Source of the DNA: Amycolatopsis deserti
GTDB lineage: Bacteria > Actinomycetota > Actinomycetes > Mycobacteriales > Pseudonocardiaceae
Length of the DNA stretch: 64,000 bases
NCBI RefSeq assembly: GCF_014653945.1
Contig: NZ_BNAU01000003.1
Location: forward strand, 558,001 to 622,000
Direction: 5' to 3'
Made by a program: the position numbers and the translations under genes
Shown: positions 41,689 through 49,753 of the stretch, piece after piece
Layout of the letters: each line of letters begins with the position of its first letter
Numbering within the stretch: position 1 is the stretch's first letter
The notes under the pieces: generated by a model
Database searches by the model: none
The model's input: only the letters and a program-made list of their open reading frames with translations
What the model was told of the DNA's origin: nothing

Positions 41689-43170
41689 TCACGCCGCGGC
41701 TAGCCTCGCCTCCTGCGCTGCCGGCGAGCGGTGTGGCTTCACCGCTGCCTTGCCTGGCCCCACACCGTTCACGGACTCCGTGCTCAGCGCGAACGTGCCC
41801 AGCGTCCAGGCGATCGCGTCCGCGTTGCGGTCCAGCGCCACCCGGTCCACGTTCCCCAGGTTGTCGCACGCCTGGTGGTAGCACGGGTCGTACGGCACGC
41901 CCGCCTGGCCGCCCCACTTCGCGGCCTGCTCGGGCGTCTTCGCATCCTCCGCGCCCGTGAACAGGCCACCCGCGGGGATCCCGACCGCGATGAACTCGCC
42001 GTAGTCCGAACGGCCGTCGAAGTCCGTGCCCTCTGTCAGGACGCCTCGTCCGTTCAAATACCTCGTCAGCGCAGCCTCGATCTGCGCCGAACCGTACGGG
42101 CCCGGCCCAGCGCCCTCGGCGTCCGAATCGTCGCCGTCGTAAGCGAAGTACGCCGCGTTCGGGGAGCCGATCATGTCGAAGTTCAGGTACAGCGCGATGT
42201 CCAGCTGCTGCTCGAAACTCAGCGAATCGACGTAGTGCGTCGAGCCGACCAGGCCGAACTCCTCGGCGCTCCACCACGCGAACCGCACCGCGTTCTCCAC
42301 CTTCGGCTTTCCGCCGAGCTGCAACGCGATCTCCAACAACGCCGCCGAACCCGTGCCGTTGTCGTTGATGCCCGGGCCCTCCGGCACGCTGTCCAGGTGC
42401 GCGCCGGCCATCACGACGTTGTCCTTGCGGCCGGTCTTCGTCTCGGCGATCACGTTGTAGGACGTGCGCTCCTCCTGGAACTCACGCAGGTCCAACGTCA
42501 CCGTGGCGCCGTTCTGCCCGGCCAGCGCCTGCCCGTCGGCCTGGGAGATGCCGCCCGTCGGGATGCGGGCGGCCGCCGGGTCGCCCAAGGTGCCGTTGAG
42601 CGGCCCGGCCTCGTTGTTGTAGATGATCGCGCCGATCGCGCCCGCGTCCGCCGCGGCCGCCTGCTTCTGCGCGAACGGGCAGGCACCACGCGACACCAGC
42701 ACGATCTTGCCCGCCACACCGGCGTAATCCGACACCTCACAACCGGGCGTCGCGTCCACCGGGACCACCGCCAGCGGCGCGGTGATCCCGCCCGCCGGGG
42801 TCGACGCCGAATACGTCATCACGATGATCGGCACGTCGGCACCGTTCACCGTCAGCTTTTCCTCGATCGTTTCCGTGTAGGTGAACGGGAACTCCTGCCG
42901 CGTCACCGAATACCCGGCGGCTTCCAGCTTGCCGGCGATGTATTCGGCGGACTCGGCGTGCCCGTCGGTTCCGGCCGCGCGGTTTCCGTCGTTGCGGTCG
43001 GCGATGCGTTGCAACGCGATCAGGTGCCGGTTGATGGCACGCGCGTCGGTCTTCTCGACGAGCTGGTCGGGTAGCGGGGACGGGGCTGCGCTCGCGGCCG
43101 GGGTGGCGGCCGTCGCCAATGCGGCGGTCAGCACCAGGGCGGCAAAGGGTCTCTTTGGCCGGAGTGACAT
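41689..43170 (-). CDS. Secreted M28 zinc aminopeptidase with PA domain
   Basis: 493-residue exported enzyme. The signal peptide spans residues 1-28 (ALVLTAALATAATPAASA). A protease-associated domain (CEVSDYAGVAGKIVLVSRGACPFAQK) is inserted in the M28 fold. Zinc and catalytic residues are visible in AGAHLDSV (His/Asp), GINDNGTGSA (bridging Asp), SAEEFGLVGS (Glu pair), LNFDMIGS (Asp) and PCYHQACDN (His). It resembles Streptomyces aminopeptidase S, which removes N-terminal hydrophobic residues. A C-terminal 25-residue Ala/Pro-rich tail is extra. The ATG at 43170 has a weak Shine-Dalgarno. Confidence 0.93.
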   Translation of the reverse strand: MSLRPKRPFAALVLTAALATAATPAASAAPSPLPDQLVEKTDARAINRHLIALQRIADRNDGNRAAGTDGHAESAEYIAGKLEAAGYSVTRQEFPFTYTETIEEKLTVNGADVPIIVMTYSASTPAGGITAPLAVVPVDATPGCEVSDYAGVAGKIVLVSRGACPFAQKQAAAADAGAIGAIIYNNEAGPLNGTLGDPAAARIPTGGISQADGQALAGQNGATVTLDLREFQEERTSYNVIAETKTGRKDNVVMAGAHLDSVPEGPGINDNGTGSAALLEIALQLGGKPKVENAVRFAWWSAEEFGLVGSTHYVDSLSFEQQLDIALYLNFDMIGSPNAAYFAYDGDDSDAEGAGPGPYGSAQIEAALTRYLNGRGVLTEGTDFDGRSDYGEFIAVGIPAGGLFTGAEDAKTPEQAAKWGGQAGVPYDPCYHQACDNLGNVDRVALDRNADAIAWTLGTFALSTESVNGVGPGKAAVKPHRSPAAQEARLAAA

Positions 43171-43245
43171 GGGCAGTCACTTTTGTCCCGATCCGCGCGG
43201 AGGTCAATCGTGCATTCGGTGTACCCCGGCAATAGGGTCGGGCAC

Positions 43246-44223
43246 ATGCATGCGATCAAGCTCCGTGAACCCGGCGGCCCGGACAACCTCGAGTGGGTCG
43301 AGGTCCCCGATCCGCGACCGGGCCCCGGTGAGGTCCTCCTCGACGTCGCCGCGAGCGCGGTGAACCGGGCCGATCTGCTGCAGCGCCAAGGCAACTACCC
43401 GCCGCCGCCCGGGGCGAGCGACATCCTCGGGCTCGAGTGCTCGGGCACGATCGCCGAGCTGGGCGAGGGCGTCGAGGGCTGGCAGGTCGGCGACGAGGTG
43501 TGCGCGCTGCTCGCAGGCGGCGGTTACGCCGAACGCGTCGTCGTGCCCGCCGGGCAGCTGCTGCCCGTCCCCGGCGAGGTCGACCTCATCACCAGCGCCG
43601 GCCTGCCCGAGGTCGCCTGCACCGTGTGGTCGAACGTGGTCATGCACGCGAACCTGGCCGAGGGCGAGGTGCTGCTCGTGCACGGCGGCGCCGGCGGCAT
43701 CGGCACCCACGCGATCCAGGTCGGCAAGGCGCTCGGCGCGACGGTCGCCGTCACCGCGGGTTCGGCCGACCGGCTGGACCGCTGCCGGCAGCTCGGCGCC
43801 GACCTCGCGATCAACTACAAGGAGCAGGACTTCGTCGAGGTCCTCCAGCACGAGACCGGCGGCGCCGACGTCATCCTCGACAACATGGGCGCGAAGTACC
43901 TGGACCGCAACGTCAGCGCGCTGAAGACCGGCGGCCGCCTGATGATCATCGGGATGCAGGGCGGCGTCAAGGGCGAGCTGAACATCGGCAAGCTGATGGC
44001 CAAGCGCGCCAGCGTCGCGGGAACCACCCTGCGGGCGCGGCCGGTGGACGACAAGACCCGGATCGTCGCCGACGTGCGGGAACGGCTGTGGCCGCTGGTC
44101 GCCGAGGGCACGATCCGGCCGGTGATCGGTCAGGTCGTGCCGATGTCCGAGGCCGCCAAGGCGCACCAGGCCCTCGAGGAGGGCGGCGTGTTCGGCAAGG
44201 TGCTGCTCTCGGTCCGCGGCTAG
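43246..44223 (+). CDS. NAD(P)H quinone oxidoreductase / zinc-binding-type dehydrogenase (PIG3-like)
   Basis: 325-residue MDR-family oxidoreductase without the structural zinc cysteines. Motifs are ASAVNRADLLQRQGNYPPPPGASDILGLECSG, the NADPH loop LLVHGGAGGIGTHAIQVGKALG, and the PIG3/QOR-type end GTIRPVIGQVVPMSEAAKAHQALEEG. It is the counterpart of M. tuberculosis Rv3777 by order. The ATG at 43246 follows a TAGGGT -10 box (43233-43238) by 7 nt, so the mRNA is probably leaderless. It converges with the desulfurase-like gene, overlapping by 4 bp, the same arrangement as Rv3777/Rv3778c. Confidence 0.9.
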   Translation: MHAIKLREPGGPDNLEWVEVPDPRPGPGEVLLDVAASAVNRADLLQRQGNYPPPPGASDILGLECSGTIAELGEGVEGWQVGDEVCALLAGGGYAERVVVPAGQLLPVPGEVDLITSAGLPEVACTVWSNVVMHANLAEGEVLLVHGGAGGIGTHAIQVGKALGATVAVTAGSADRLDRCRQLGADLAINYKEQDFVEVLQHETGGADVILDNMGAKYLDRNVSALKTGGRLMIIGMQGGVKGELNIGKLMAKRASVAGTTLRARPVDDKTRIVADVRERLWPLVAEGTIRPVIGQVVPMSEAAKAHQALEEGGVFGKVLLSVRG

Positions 44224-45419
44224 CGCAGCTCGTCCAGCACCCGCACCAGCTGGTTGACCTCGAAGACGTTGGAGTAGTGGGCGAGCGCGATCCGCACCGC
44301 GCCGCCCACCTCTCCGACGCCGAGCGCGGCGAACACGCCGCTGGTGCCGAGGTCGGCGAACGCGCACAGGCCCTGCGCGGCCAGGTACTCGGCGACCTCC
44401 GGCGCCTTCTTGCCCATGACCGTGAACGCCAGCGCCGGGATGCGGCGCATCGCGTCGCCGATGACCATGACGTGCCGCAGCGCGCGCAGTTCCGTGCTGA
44501 GCTGGGCGAGCAGCCCGGCGTGGTACGACTTCGCCGAGCCGAGCGAGGTCACCAGCCGTTCGCGGCGGGAGCCGGTGGCCGCGTCGTCCAGGCCGGCGAG
44601 GTAGTCGATCGAGGCGATCAGCCCGGCCAGCAGCGGGTACGCGTGCGGGCCCAGCTCCAGCCGGGCCGGGCCGCGGGCGCCCGGGTCGAGCGACGCGGAC
44701 GGCAGCCGTTCCAGCAGGTCGGGGTCGCGGAAGACGAGCGCGCCGACGGCCGGGCCGCCCCAGGCCTGCGCGGACACCACGAGCACGTCCGCGCCGAGGG
44801 CGTTCATGTCGAGCGGGAGGAACGGCGCCGCGGCGGTGGCGTCGACGACGACGAGCGCGCCGACGCGCTTGGCGAACTCGGCGATCGTCGGCACGTCGGG
44901 CCGGGTGCCGACCGCGCCGGAGGCGGCGGTGACGGCGACGGCCTTCGTGCGGGCGTTGACCAGGTTCTCGTACTGCCAGGCCGGCAGCTCGCAGTTCTCG
45001 ATGTCGATCTCGGCCCAGCGCACCACCGCGCCCACGCGTTTCGCGCCGTGCGTCCAGGGCGCGATGTTGGCCTGCTCGTCCAGGCGCGAGACCACCACCT
45101 CGTCGCCCAGGGTCCAGCGCTCCGAGAGCACGTCGACAAGTCGACGCAGCAGCACCGCCGCGCTCGAACCGAGCACGACCCCGGCCGGGTCCGCTCCGAC
45201 GAGGTCGGCCACCGCCCGCCGGGCAGCGGTCACGATGCTCTCCGCGCGCTGGGACGCCGGGAACGCGCCACCCGGGCCGGAGACCGGGGCACGCATCGCC
45301 GTCGACACGGCCGAGGCCACCTGTTCGGGTACCAGCATTCCGGCAGGGCCGTCGAAGTGGATCCAGCCGTCACCCAGCGCGGGGAACAACCCACGAATTC
45401 GAGCGACGTCGAACGCCAT
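44220..45419 (-). CDS. Cysteine desulfurase-like class V aminotransferase fold lacking the PLP lysine
   Basis: 399-residue protein of the cysteine desulfurase-like family, in the position of M. tuberculosis Rv3778c. Fold segments are recognisable: WIHFDGPAGMLVPEQV, VVVSRLDEQANIAPW, GALVVVDATAAAPFLPLD and the C-terminal VRIALAHYSNVFEVNQLVRVLDEL. The segment that should read SxxKxxGP reads SAQAWGGP, so Ala219 replaces the Schiff-base lysine. The Cys loop is also not evident. It may be a pseudoenzyme, a PLP-independent binding protein, or use another lysine. The ATG at 45419 is the conserved start. Confidence 0.85.
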   Translation of the reverse strand: MAFDVARIRGLFPALGDGWIHFDGPAGMLVPEQVASAVSTAMRAPVSGPGGAFPASQRAESIVTAARRAVADLVGADPAGVVLGSSAAVLLRRLVDVLSERWTLGDEVVVSRLDEQANIAPWTHGAKRVGAVVRWAEIDIENCELPAWQYENLVNARTKAVAVTAASGAVGTRPDVPTIAEFAKRVGALVVVDATAAAPFLPLDMNALGADVLVVSAQAWGGPAVGALVFRDPDLLERLPSASLDPGARGPARLELGPHAYPLLAGLIASIDYLAGLDDAATGSRRERLVTSLGSAKSYHAGLLAQLSTELRALRHVMVIGDAMRRIPALAFTVMGKKAPEVAEYLAAQGLCAFADLGTSGVFAALGVGEVGGAVRIALAHYSNVFEVNQLVRVLDELR

Positions 45420-45452
45420 GGACAACACCGTACGGACGGGTAGTTTCGCAGT

Positions 45453-45497
45453 GCGTCCGGGGTTGGGCTGTCGCCGACCGCGGGCGTCCCCGGACGC
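45453..45497 (+). promoter_or_regulatory. 10-bp inverted repeat at the bpa promoter
   Basis: GCGTCCGGGG (45453-45462) and CCCCGGACGC (45488-45497) are exact complements 25 bp apart. The right arm abuts a TAGGCT -10 box (45498-45503), and the bpa ATG is 40 bp downstream. It is a possible operator overlapping the -35 region. Confidence 0.5.
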
Positions 45498-45542
45498 TAG
45501 GCTCGAACACAGCGGCGTTGCCGAACCAGCCAGGATGGAGCA

Positions 45543-46091
45543 ATGACGGAACCGAGGTTTTCCGAGTCACCCGACGAGCAGCCGCACCGCGTGGTCGTGG
45601 TGGGGCCTGACGGCTCGCCGGTGGGGACCGCGCGAATCCCGAACAACGACGACGAGCAGCAGGAGTCGGTCGGTGACCTGGTCGAAGAGCCGGCGAAGGT
45701 CATGCGGATCGGCACCATGATCAAGCAGCTGCTGGAGGAGGTGCGGGCCGCGCCGCTGGACGACGCGAGCCGCGACCGGCTGCGGGAGATCCACCAGACC
45801 TCCGTGAAGGAGCTGGAGCAGGCGCTCGCGCCGGAGCTGCAGAGCGAGCTGGAGCGGCTGGTCAAGCCGTTCACCGACGGCACCACCCCGTCGGACGCCG
45901 AGCTGCGCATCGCGCAGGCTCAGCTGGTCGGCTGGCTGGAGGGCCTGTTCCACGGCATCCAGACGGCGTTGTTCGCGCAGCAGATGGCCGCGCGGGTGCA
46001 GCTGGAGCAGATGCGCCGCGGGCTGCCCGCCGGGCGCGGCGGCCAGGAGGGCCAGGCGCCGGGGATCAGCGGCACGGGTCAGTACCTGTGA
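45543..46091 (+). CDS. bpa: Bacterial proteasome activator Bpa
   Basis: 182-residue homologue of mycobacterial Bpa/PafE (Rv3780). The central four-helix region (MRIGTMIKQLLEEVRAAPLDDASRDRLREIHQTSVKELEQALAPELQSELERLV) forms the ring. The C-terminus ends GQYL, the family's variant of the HbYX gate-opening motif that docks on the 20S proteasome. It delivers unfolded proteins to the proteasome without ATP. The ATG at 45543 has a GGATGGAG Shine-Dalgarno. Its location beside the desulfurase-like and cell-wall genes matches mycobacteria. The promoter carries an inverted repeat (45453-45497). Confidence 0.93.
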   Translation: MTEPRFSESPDEQPHRVVVVGPDGSPVGTARIPNNDDEQQESVGDLVEEPAKVMRIGTMIKQLLEEVRAAPLDDASRDRLREIHQTSVKELEQALAPELQSELERLVKPFTDGTTPSDAELRIAQAQLVGWLEGLFHGIQTALFAQQMAARVQLEQMRRGLPAGRGGQEGQAPGISGTGQYL

Positions 46092-46109
46092 CGGGTGCCC
46101 GCGCGCGGA

Positions 46110-47732
46110 TCAGGCGTCGGCGCGCGGGCAGACCACCACGTCGTCGTTCGTGATCGCCCGCGAGCAGTCGAACCGGGTCTCGACCAGGTCCGGCGGCAGG
46201 GCGGCGACGTCGATCCACAGGGGCTGGATCACGACGTAGGCGGCCGACGGATCGGACAGGCAGGCGACGTTCTCCGCGTAGCTCGCCGTGTCCCGCAGCG
46301 ACGGCAGGTACGTGCCCCGCCGCAGGTAGGCCGGCGACGGATAGCGGCACGGCGTCGGGTTGCCCATGAAGTACGCGATGTCGCCGAAGGCCAGGTAGAC
46401 CACCGGCGTGTCCGCGCCGATGCGGTCCCGGACGGCCAGCATCTCCTCGGTGAACTTGTGCTCGATCTCCACCCGGCCGGCGTTGGTGTAGTCCGCGTGG
46501 ACCCCGTCGAACGAGTACGGCGTCGTCGGCAGGATGGGCACCGTCAGCGCGAGCACCCCGACCAGCACCGGCACCGACAGCACCTGCCGTCCGCCACGGC
46601 CGGGCTCCACCGCGCAGGCCAGCATCGCCACCACCACCAGGCCGCCGAGCAGGCCGTACGCGAGCGTGCCGTGACCGGAGCGCCAGTCGAACGACGCGCC
46701 GAGGCACACCCGCGCGGCGAACAGGACCACGACCGTCGCCCCGACCAGCGTCCACGGCGGCCGCCCGTGCACCAGTGTCCAGCGCGCCACGGCCAGCGCC
46801 CACACTCCCGCGGCCAGCGGGACCCACGCGGCCAGGTGGTACTGGAACCACTGCCCCTGGATCACCGCCGCGCCCAGCACGAGCGCCAGCGCGAGCACCG
46901 TCAGGACCGGCCAGGCCCACCGCCGCCGCGACAGCCGCACCAGCACCACCAGGCTCGCCGGCAGCAGCGCGACCAGCGGCACGAGCATGGCCTCGTTGGC
47001 CGCGAACTTCACCACCGCGCCGAAGTCCCGGGCCGCACCCTCGTCGAGCAGCCACGCCTCACGCAGCCACCGCCACTCGCGCGGCGCGAGCAGGCTCAGC
47101 CCGAACAGGCCGAACCCGGACACCACGGCGCTGACCCCGGCGACCAGCGCGCGCCGCCGGTCGAGCACGACGATCACCCCGAGTGCGATCAGCGCGGTCG
47201 GCAGGGTCGTGTACTTGACCAGCACCGCCAGCGCCAGCAGCACCCCGCCGAGCACGCTCGACGTCCGGAACGCGGACCCGATCGCGGCCACCCCGAGCAG
47301 GGCCGCGACCCACTCCGGCTGCAGGAAGTCCCAGTTCGGCGCCAGCGCCAGGGCCAGCCCGACCGCCGCGGCCACCGCGGACGCCTCACCCGACGGCAGC
47401 CGCTGCCGCAGCCCGGCCCGCAGCCACCAGGCGGCCGCGGCGACGAGGACCAGCGCGACCAGCCGGATCAGACCCTCGCCGACCCCGACCGGCCCCACGT
47501 CGAACACGCTCAGCGCTTCGGCCAGCCAGCGGTACGCCAGCGGCCGGTGCACGAACGTCCCGGTCGCGCCGAACGGGCTGACGTCCAGCCCGCCGAGCAC
47601 GTAGCGGATGTCGTGGCCGAGCCCGATCCACGAGGCGGTCAGCGCCACCGGCAGCGCCGCGACCGCCGCCCACACCCATCCCCGGATCGGCTTGCGACGT
47701 CCCTGCTCACGGACCGGATGGGTGGCCGTCAT
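46110..47732 (-). CDS. Polytopic GT-C-like membrane protein, last gene of the nonulosonate operon
   Basis: 540-residue integral membrane protein with about ten hydrophobic helices between residues 18 and 420, then an extracytoplasmic C-terminal domain (HADYTNAGRVEIEHKFTEEMLAVRDRIGADTPVVYL). This layout is common in GT-C glycosyltransferases and in Rv3779-like proteins, which lie at a similar place in mycobacteria. No exact family motif was identified. The ATG at 47732 directly follows the stop of the coiled-coil gene, so it belongs to the same operon as the sialic-acid-like genes. It may transfer or polymerise a lipid-linked sugar. It converges with bpa. Confidence 0.75.
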   Translation of the reverse strand: MTATHPVREQGRRKPIRGWVWAAVAALPVALTASWIGLGHDIRYVLGGLDVSPFGATGTFVHRPLAYRWLAEALSVFDVGPVGVGEGLIRLVALVLVAAAAWWLRAGLRQRLPSGEASAVAAAVGLALALAPNWDFLQPEWVAALLGVAAIGSAFRTSSVLGGVLLALAVLVKYTTLPTALIALGVIVVLDRRRALVAGVSAVVSGFGLFGLSLLAPREWRWLREAWLLDEGAARDFGAVVKFAANEAMLVPLVALLPASLVVLVRLSRRRWAWPVLTVLALALVLGAAVIQGQWFQYHLAAWVPLAAGVWALAVARWTLVHGRPPWTLVGATVVVLFAARVCLGASFDWRSGHGTLAYGLLGGLVVVAMLACAVEPGRGGRQVLSVPVLVGVLALTVPILPTTPYSFDGVHADYTNAGRVEIEHKFTEEMLAVRDRIGADTPVVYLAFGDIAYFMGNPTPCRYPSPAYLRRGTYLPSLRDTASYAENVACLSDPSAAYVVIQPLWIDVAALPPDLVETRFDCSRAITNDDVVVCPRADA

Positions 47733-48170
47733 CTACTCGCCCGCTCTCTCGGCCCGCACCGACAGCGCCTCCTCGAGCCGCGCCAGCCGCTCCTCGTACC
47801 GGGCCACCGCGGACAGCCTCGCCCGCACGCGCGCGTGCTCCGCGCGGACCTCCTCGACCGCCGAGACCGGCGCGCTGCCGTCGGTGCCCGGGCGCTCCAG
47901 GCCGGCCAGCCTGCTGTCCAGCCCCGCCACGTGCGCGGCCAGGCGGCGCAGCTCGTCGTCGTGCCAGCGGTAGTGCCCGGCCAGCTCGTCGCATCGGCCG
48001 GTCAACCCGTCCCGCAGCTCACGCAGCTCACCGCGCAGCCCGTCCAGCTCCGCGTGCAGGTGCCCGAACCGCGGCCCGGACCGCTCGTCGGTGACCTGCT
48101 CGATCCGCCACCGCAGCCGCTTCCACACCGGGAAGCCGGCGGCCTTGACCAGTTTCTTCGCGGCGTTCAC
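47733..48170 (-). CDS. Small coiled-coil protein in the nonulosonate operon
   Basis: 145-residue protein with a basic N-terminus (NAAKKLVKAAGFPVWKRLRWRIEQV) and long heptad-rich helices (LHAELDGLRGELRELRDGLTGR, then VRAEHARVRARLSAVARYEERLARLEEAL). It has no membrane segment or known domain. The GTG at 48170 overlaps the stop of the sialyltransferase-like gene by 4 bp, and its own stop abuts the next ATG, so it is tightly coupled in the operon. It might scaffold the glycosyltransferase at the membrane. This is inference only. Confidence 0.75.
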   Translation of the reverse strand: MNAAKKLVKAAGFPVWKRLRWRIEQVTDERSGPRFGHLHAELDGLRGELRELRDGLTGRCDELAGHYRWHDDELRRLAAHVAGLDSRLAGLERPGTDGSAPVSAVEEVRAEHARVRARLSAVARYEERLARLEEALSVRAERAGE

Positions 48171-48859
48171 GGCACCACCTCGATTCGGCCCGCGTCGCGC
48201 CAGGAACGCAGCAACGCGGATTCGGCGTGCAACCGGTGGTCCCCGGTCACCTTCACGTCCTCGCCCCACGCGTGGGCGAACGAAGTCTGCTCCGGCTCGT
48301 CGACGATCGAGAACCCGGCCAGCCGGATCTTCGCCTCGGGGAACAGGGTCACGGCCAGGTACGCGGTCAGCGTGCCGGTGGTCGCCCAGGTCGCCGACGC
48401 GGTGTCCAGCCCGAGGGCCCGGCTCAGCGGCACGACGTAGGGCCGGTTCGGGATCGGCACGAAGCCCAGGTCGGCGGGCCACCAGTCCGGGATGTTCGCC
48501 GGCTCCCAGTGCATCCGGCCCGGCTCGGCCAGCAGGTACAGGCGCGAGGTGTAGTCGGCGAAGGTGTGCGGGCTGGCGATCACGCCCCGGTGCAGCACCA
48601 CGACGTCGGTCCGGCGCCCGTAGCCCGGCTCGCCACCGGGCTCGTCGAGCGCGAACGTGGTCATCCGCACGACCAGGTCGCTGTCGTCGATCAACGCGGC
48701 CCGCTCCCCCGACGGCGGCATCGGCGCATTGCCGACCACGGTGAGGGTTTCCACGCGCCCGCCCCGGCCGTAGGCGGTCAGCAGGTCGCGGAGCGTGTCC
48801 TGCTCCGTCCCGACCGCGGCCGTCTCGGAGACGGTCTCGGCGAGGTACACGGCAATCAC
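48167..48859 (-). CDS. Sialyltransferase-like glycosyltransferase (GT29-like motifs)
   Basis: 230-residue protein with sialyltransferase-type motifs. An L-like motif reads LTVVGNAPMPPSGERAALIDDSDLVVRMTTF, an S-like motif reads ATTGTLTAYLAVTLFPEAKIRLAGF, and a final HxxxE-type segment reads HRLHAESALLRSW. These parallel the VGN...ID..D.VvRmN, (S/T)G..., and H...E signatures of GT29 enzymes. It should transfer a CMP-activated nonulosonic acid to a glycan. The upstream neuB and neuA/HAD genes would supply the donor. The start at 48859 lies 27 nt after neuB. No signal peptide is present. The family call is by motif pattern, so it is moderately sure. Confidence 0.7.
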   Translation of the reverse strand: MIAVYLAETVSETAAVGTEQDTLRDLLTAYGRGGRVETLTVVGNAPMPPSGERAALIDDSDLVVRMTTFALDEPGGEPGYGRRTDVVVLHRGVIASPHTFADYTSRLYLLAEPGRMHWEPANIPDWWPADLGFVPIPNRPYVVPLSRALGLDTASATWATTGTLTAYLAVTLFPEAKIRLAGFSIVDEPEQTSFAHAWGEDVKVTGDHRLHAESALLRSWRDAGRIEVVP

Positions 48860-48886
48860 CCTTCGTCGTCGAGGCGACGACTCTAG

Positions 48887-49753
48887 CTACGTTCGGCGGA
48901 GTCGGCGACGCGGAGCCTCTTCACCTGGGAAGACCCGCTTGACCCCGTCGCCGAGGGCGGCTTCCACGGCCCGGATGTCGCGCACCAGCCGGCGCAGCCC
49001 GTCCGGTTCGAGCGAGGCGGCCTGGTCCGACCCCCACATCGTGCGGTCCAGCGTCACGTGCCGCTCCACCACGCACGCGCCCAGCGCGACGGCGGCGATG
49101 GAGACCTGCAGCCCGCGCTCGTGGCCGGAGTAGCCGACCGGCACGCCGAAGCGCTCGGCGAGCGTGTGGATCGTGCGCAGGTTCGCCTCCTCCGGCGGGC
49201 ACGGGTAGGTCGAGGTCGCGTGCAGCAGCACCAGCCGGTCGGTGCCCAGCAGCTCGACCGCTGCGTCGATCTCGGCCATCGTGGACATGCCGGTGGACAG
49301 GATCACCGGGCGGCCGGTGTCGCGCAGCGCGGTGAGCAGCTCGCGGTCGGTCACCGAGGCGGACGCGACCTTGTGGCACACCACGTCGAACTTCTCCAGG
49401 AAGTCCACGCTCGGCACGTCCCACGGCGAGGCGAACCAGGCGATGCCCAGCTCGGCGCAGTACCGGTCGATCTCCTGGTACTCGTCGAGCCCGAACTCGA
49501 CCCGGTGCCGGTAGTCGAGGTAGGTCATCTCGCCCCACGGCGTCTCGCGCCGCGTGTCGCGCATGTCCGGCGGGGTCGCGATCTCCGGGGTCCGCTTCTG
49601 GAACTTCACCGCGTCCGCGCCGACCCGCGCCGCGATCTCGATCAGCCGCTTGGCGATCTCCACGTCGCCGTTGTGGTTGATCCCGATCTCCGCGACGGTG
49701 TAGACGGGCCGGCCGGGACCCACCTCGCGGTCCCCGATCCGCACGGCACTCAC
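48887..49753 (-). CDS. neuB: N-acetylneuraminate/nonulosonate synthase (NeuB-type, without SAF domain)
   Basis: 288-residue TIM-barrel PEP-condensing synthase. Motifs are TVAEIGINHNGDVEIAKRLI, ADAVKFQKRTPE, CHKVASASVTDRELL, STGMSTMAEIDAAVELL and VPVGYSGHERGLQVSIAAVALGACVVERHVTLDR. It condenses PEP with a hexose or hexosamine acceptor to make a nine-carbon acid. Typical NeuB proteins are about 340-350 residues and end in an antifreeze-like SAF domain that closes the partner's active site. This one stops after the barrel. The GTG at 49753 overlaps the neuA stop by 4 bp. No UDP-GlcNAc 2-epimerase gene is adjacent, so a deaminated sugar such as Kdn is possible. Confidence 0.87.
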   Translation of the reverse strand: MSAVRIGDREVGPGRPVYTVAEIGINHNGDVEIAKRLIEIAARVGADAVKFQKRTPEIATPPDMRDTRRETPWGEMTYLDYRHRVEFGLDEYQEIDRYCAELGIAWFASPWDVPSVDFLEKFDVVCHKVASASVTDRELLTALRDTGRPVILSTGMSTMAEIDAAVELLGTDRLVLLHATSTYPCPPEEANLRTIHTLAERFGVPVGYSGHERGLQVSIAAVALGACVVERHVTLDRTMWGSDQAASLEPDGLRRLVRDIRAVEAALGDGVKRVFPGEEAPRRRLRRT

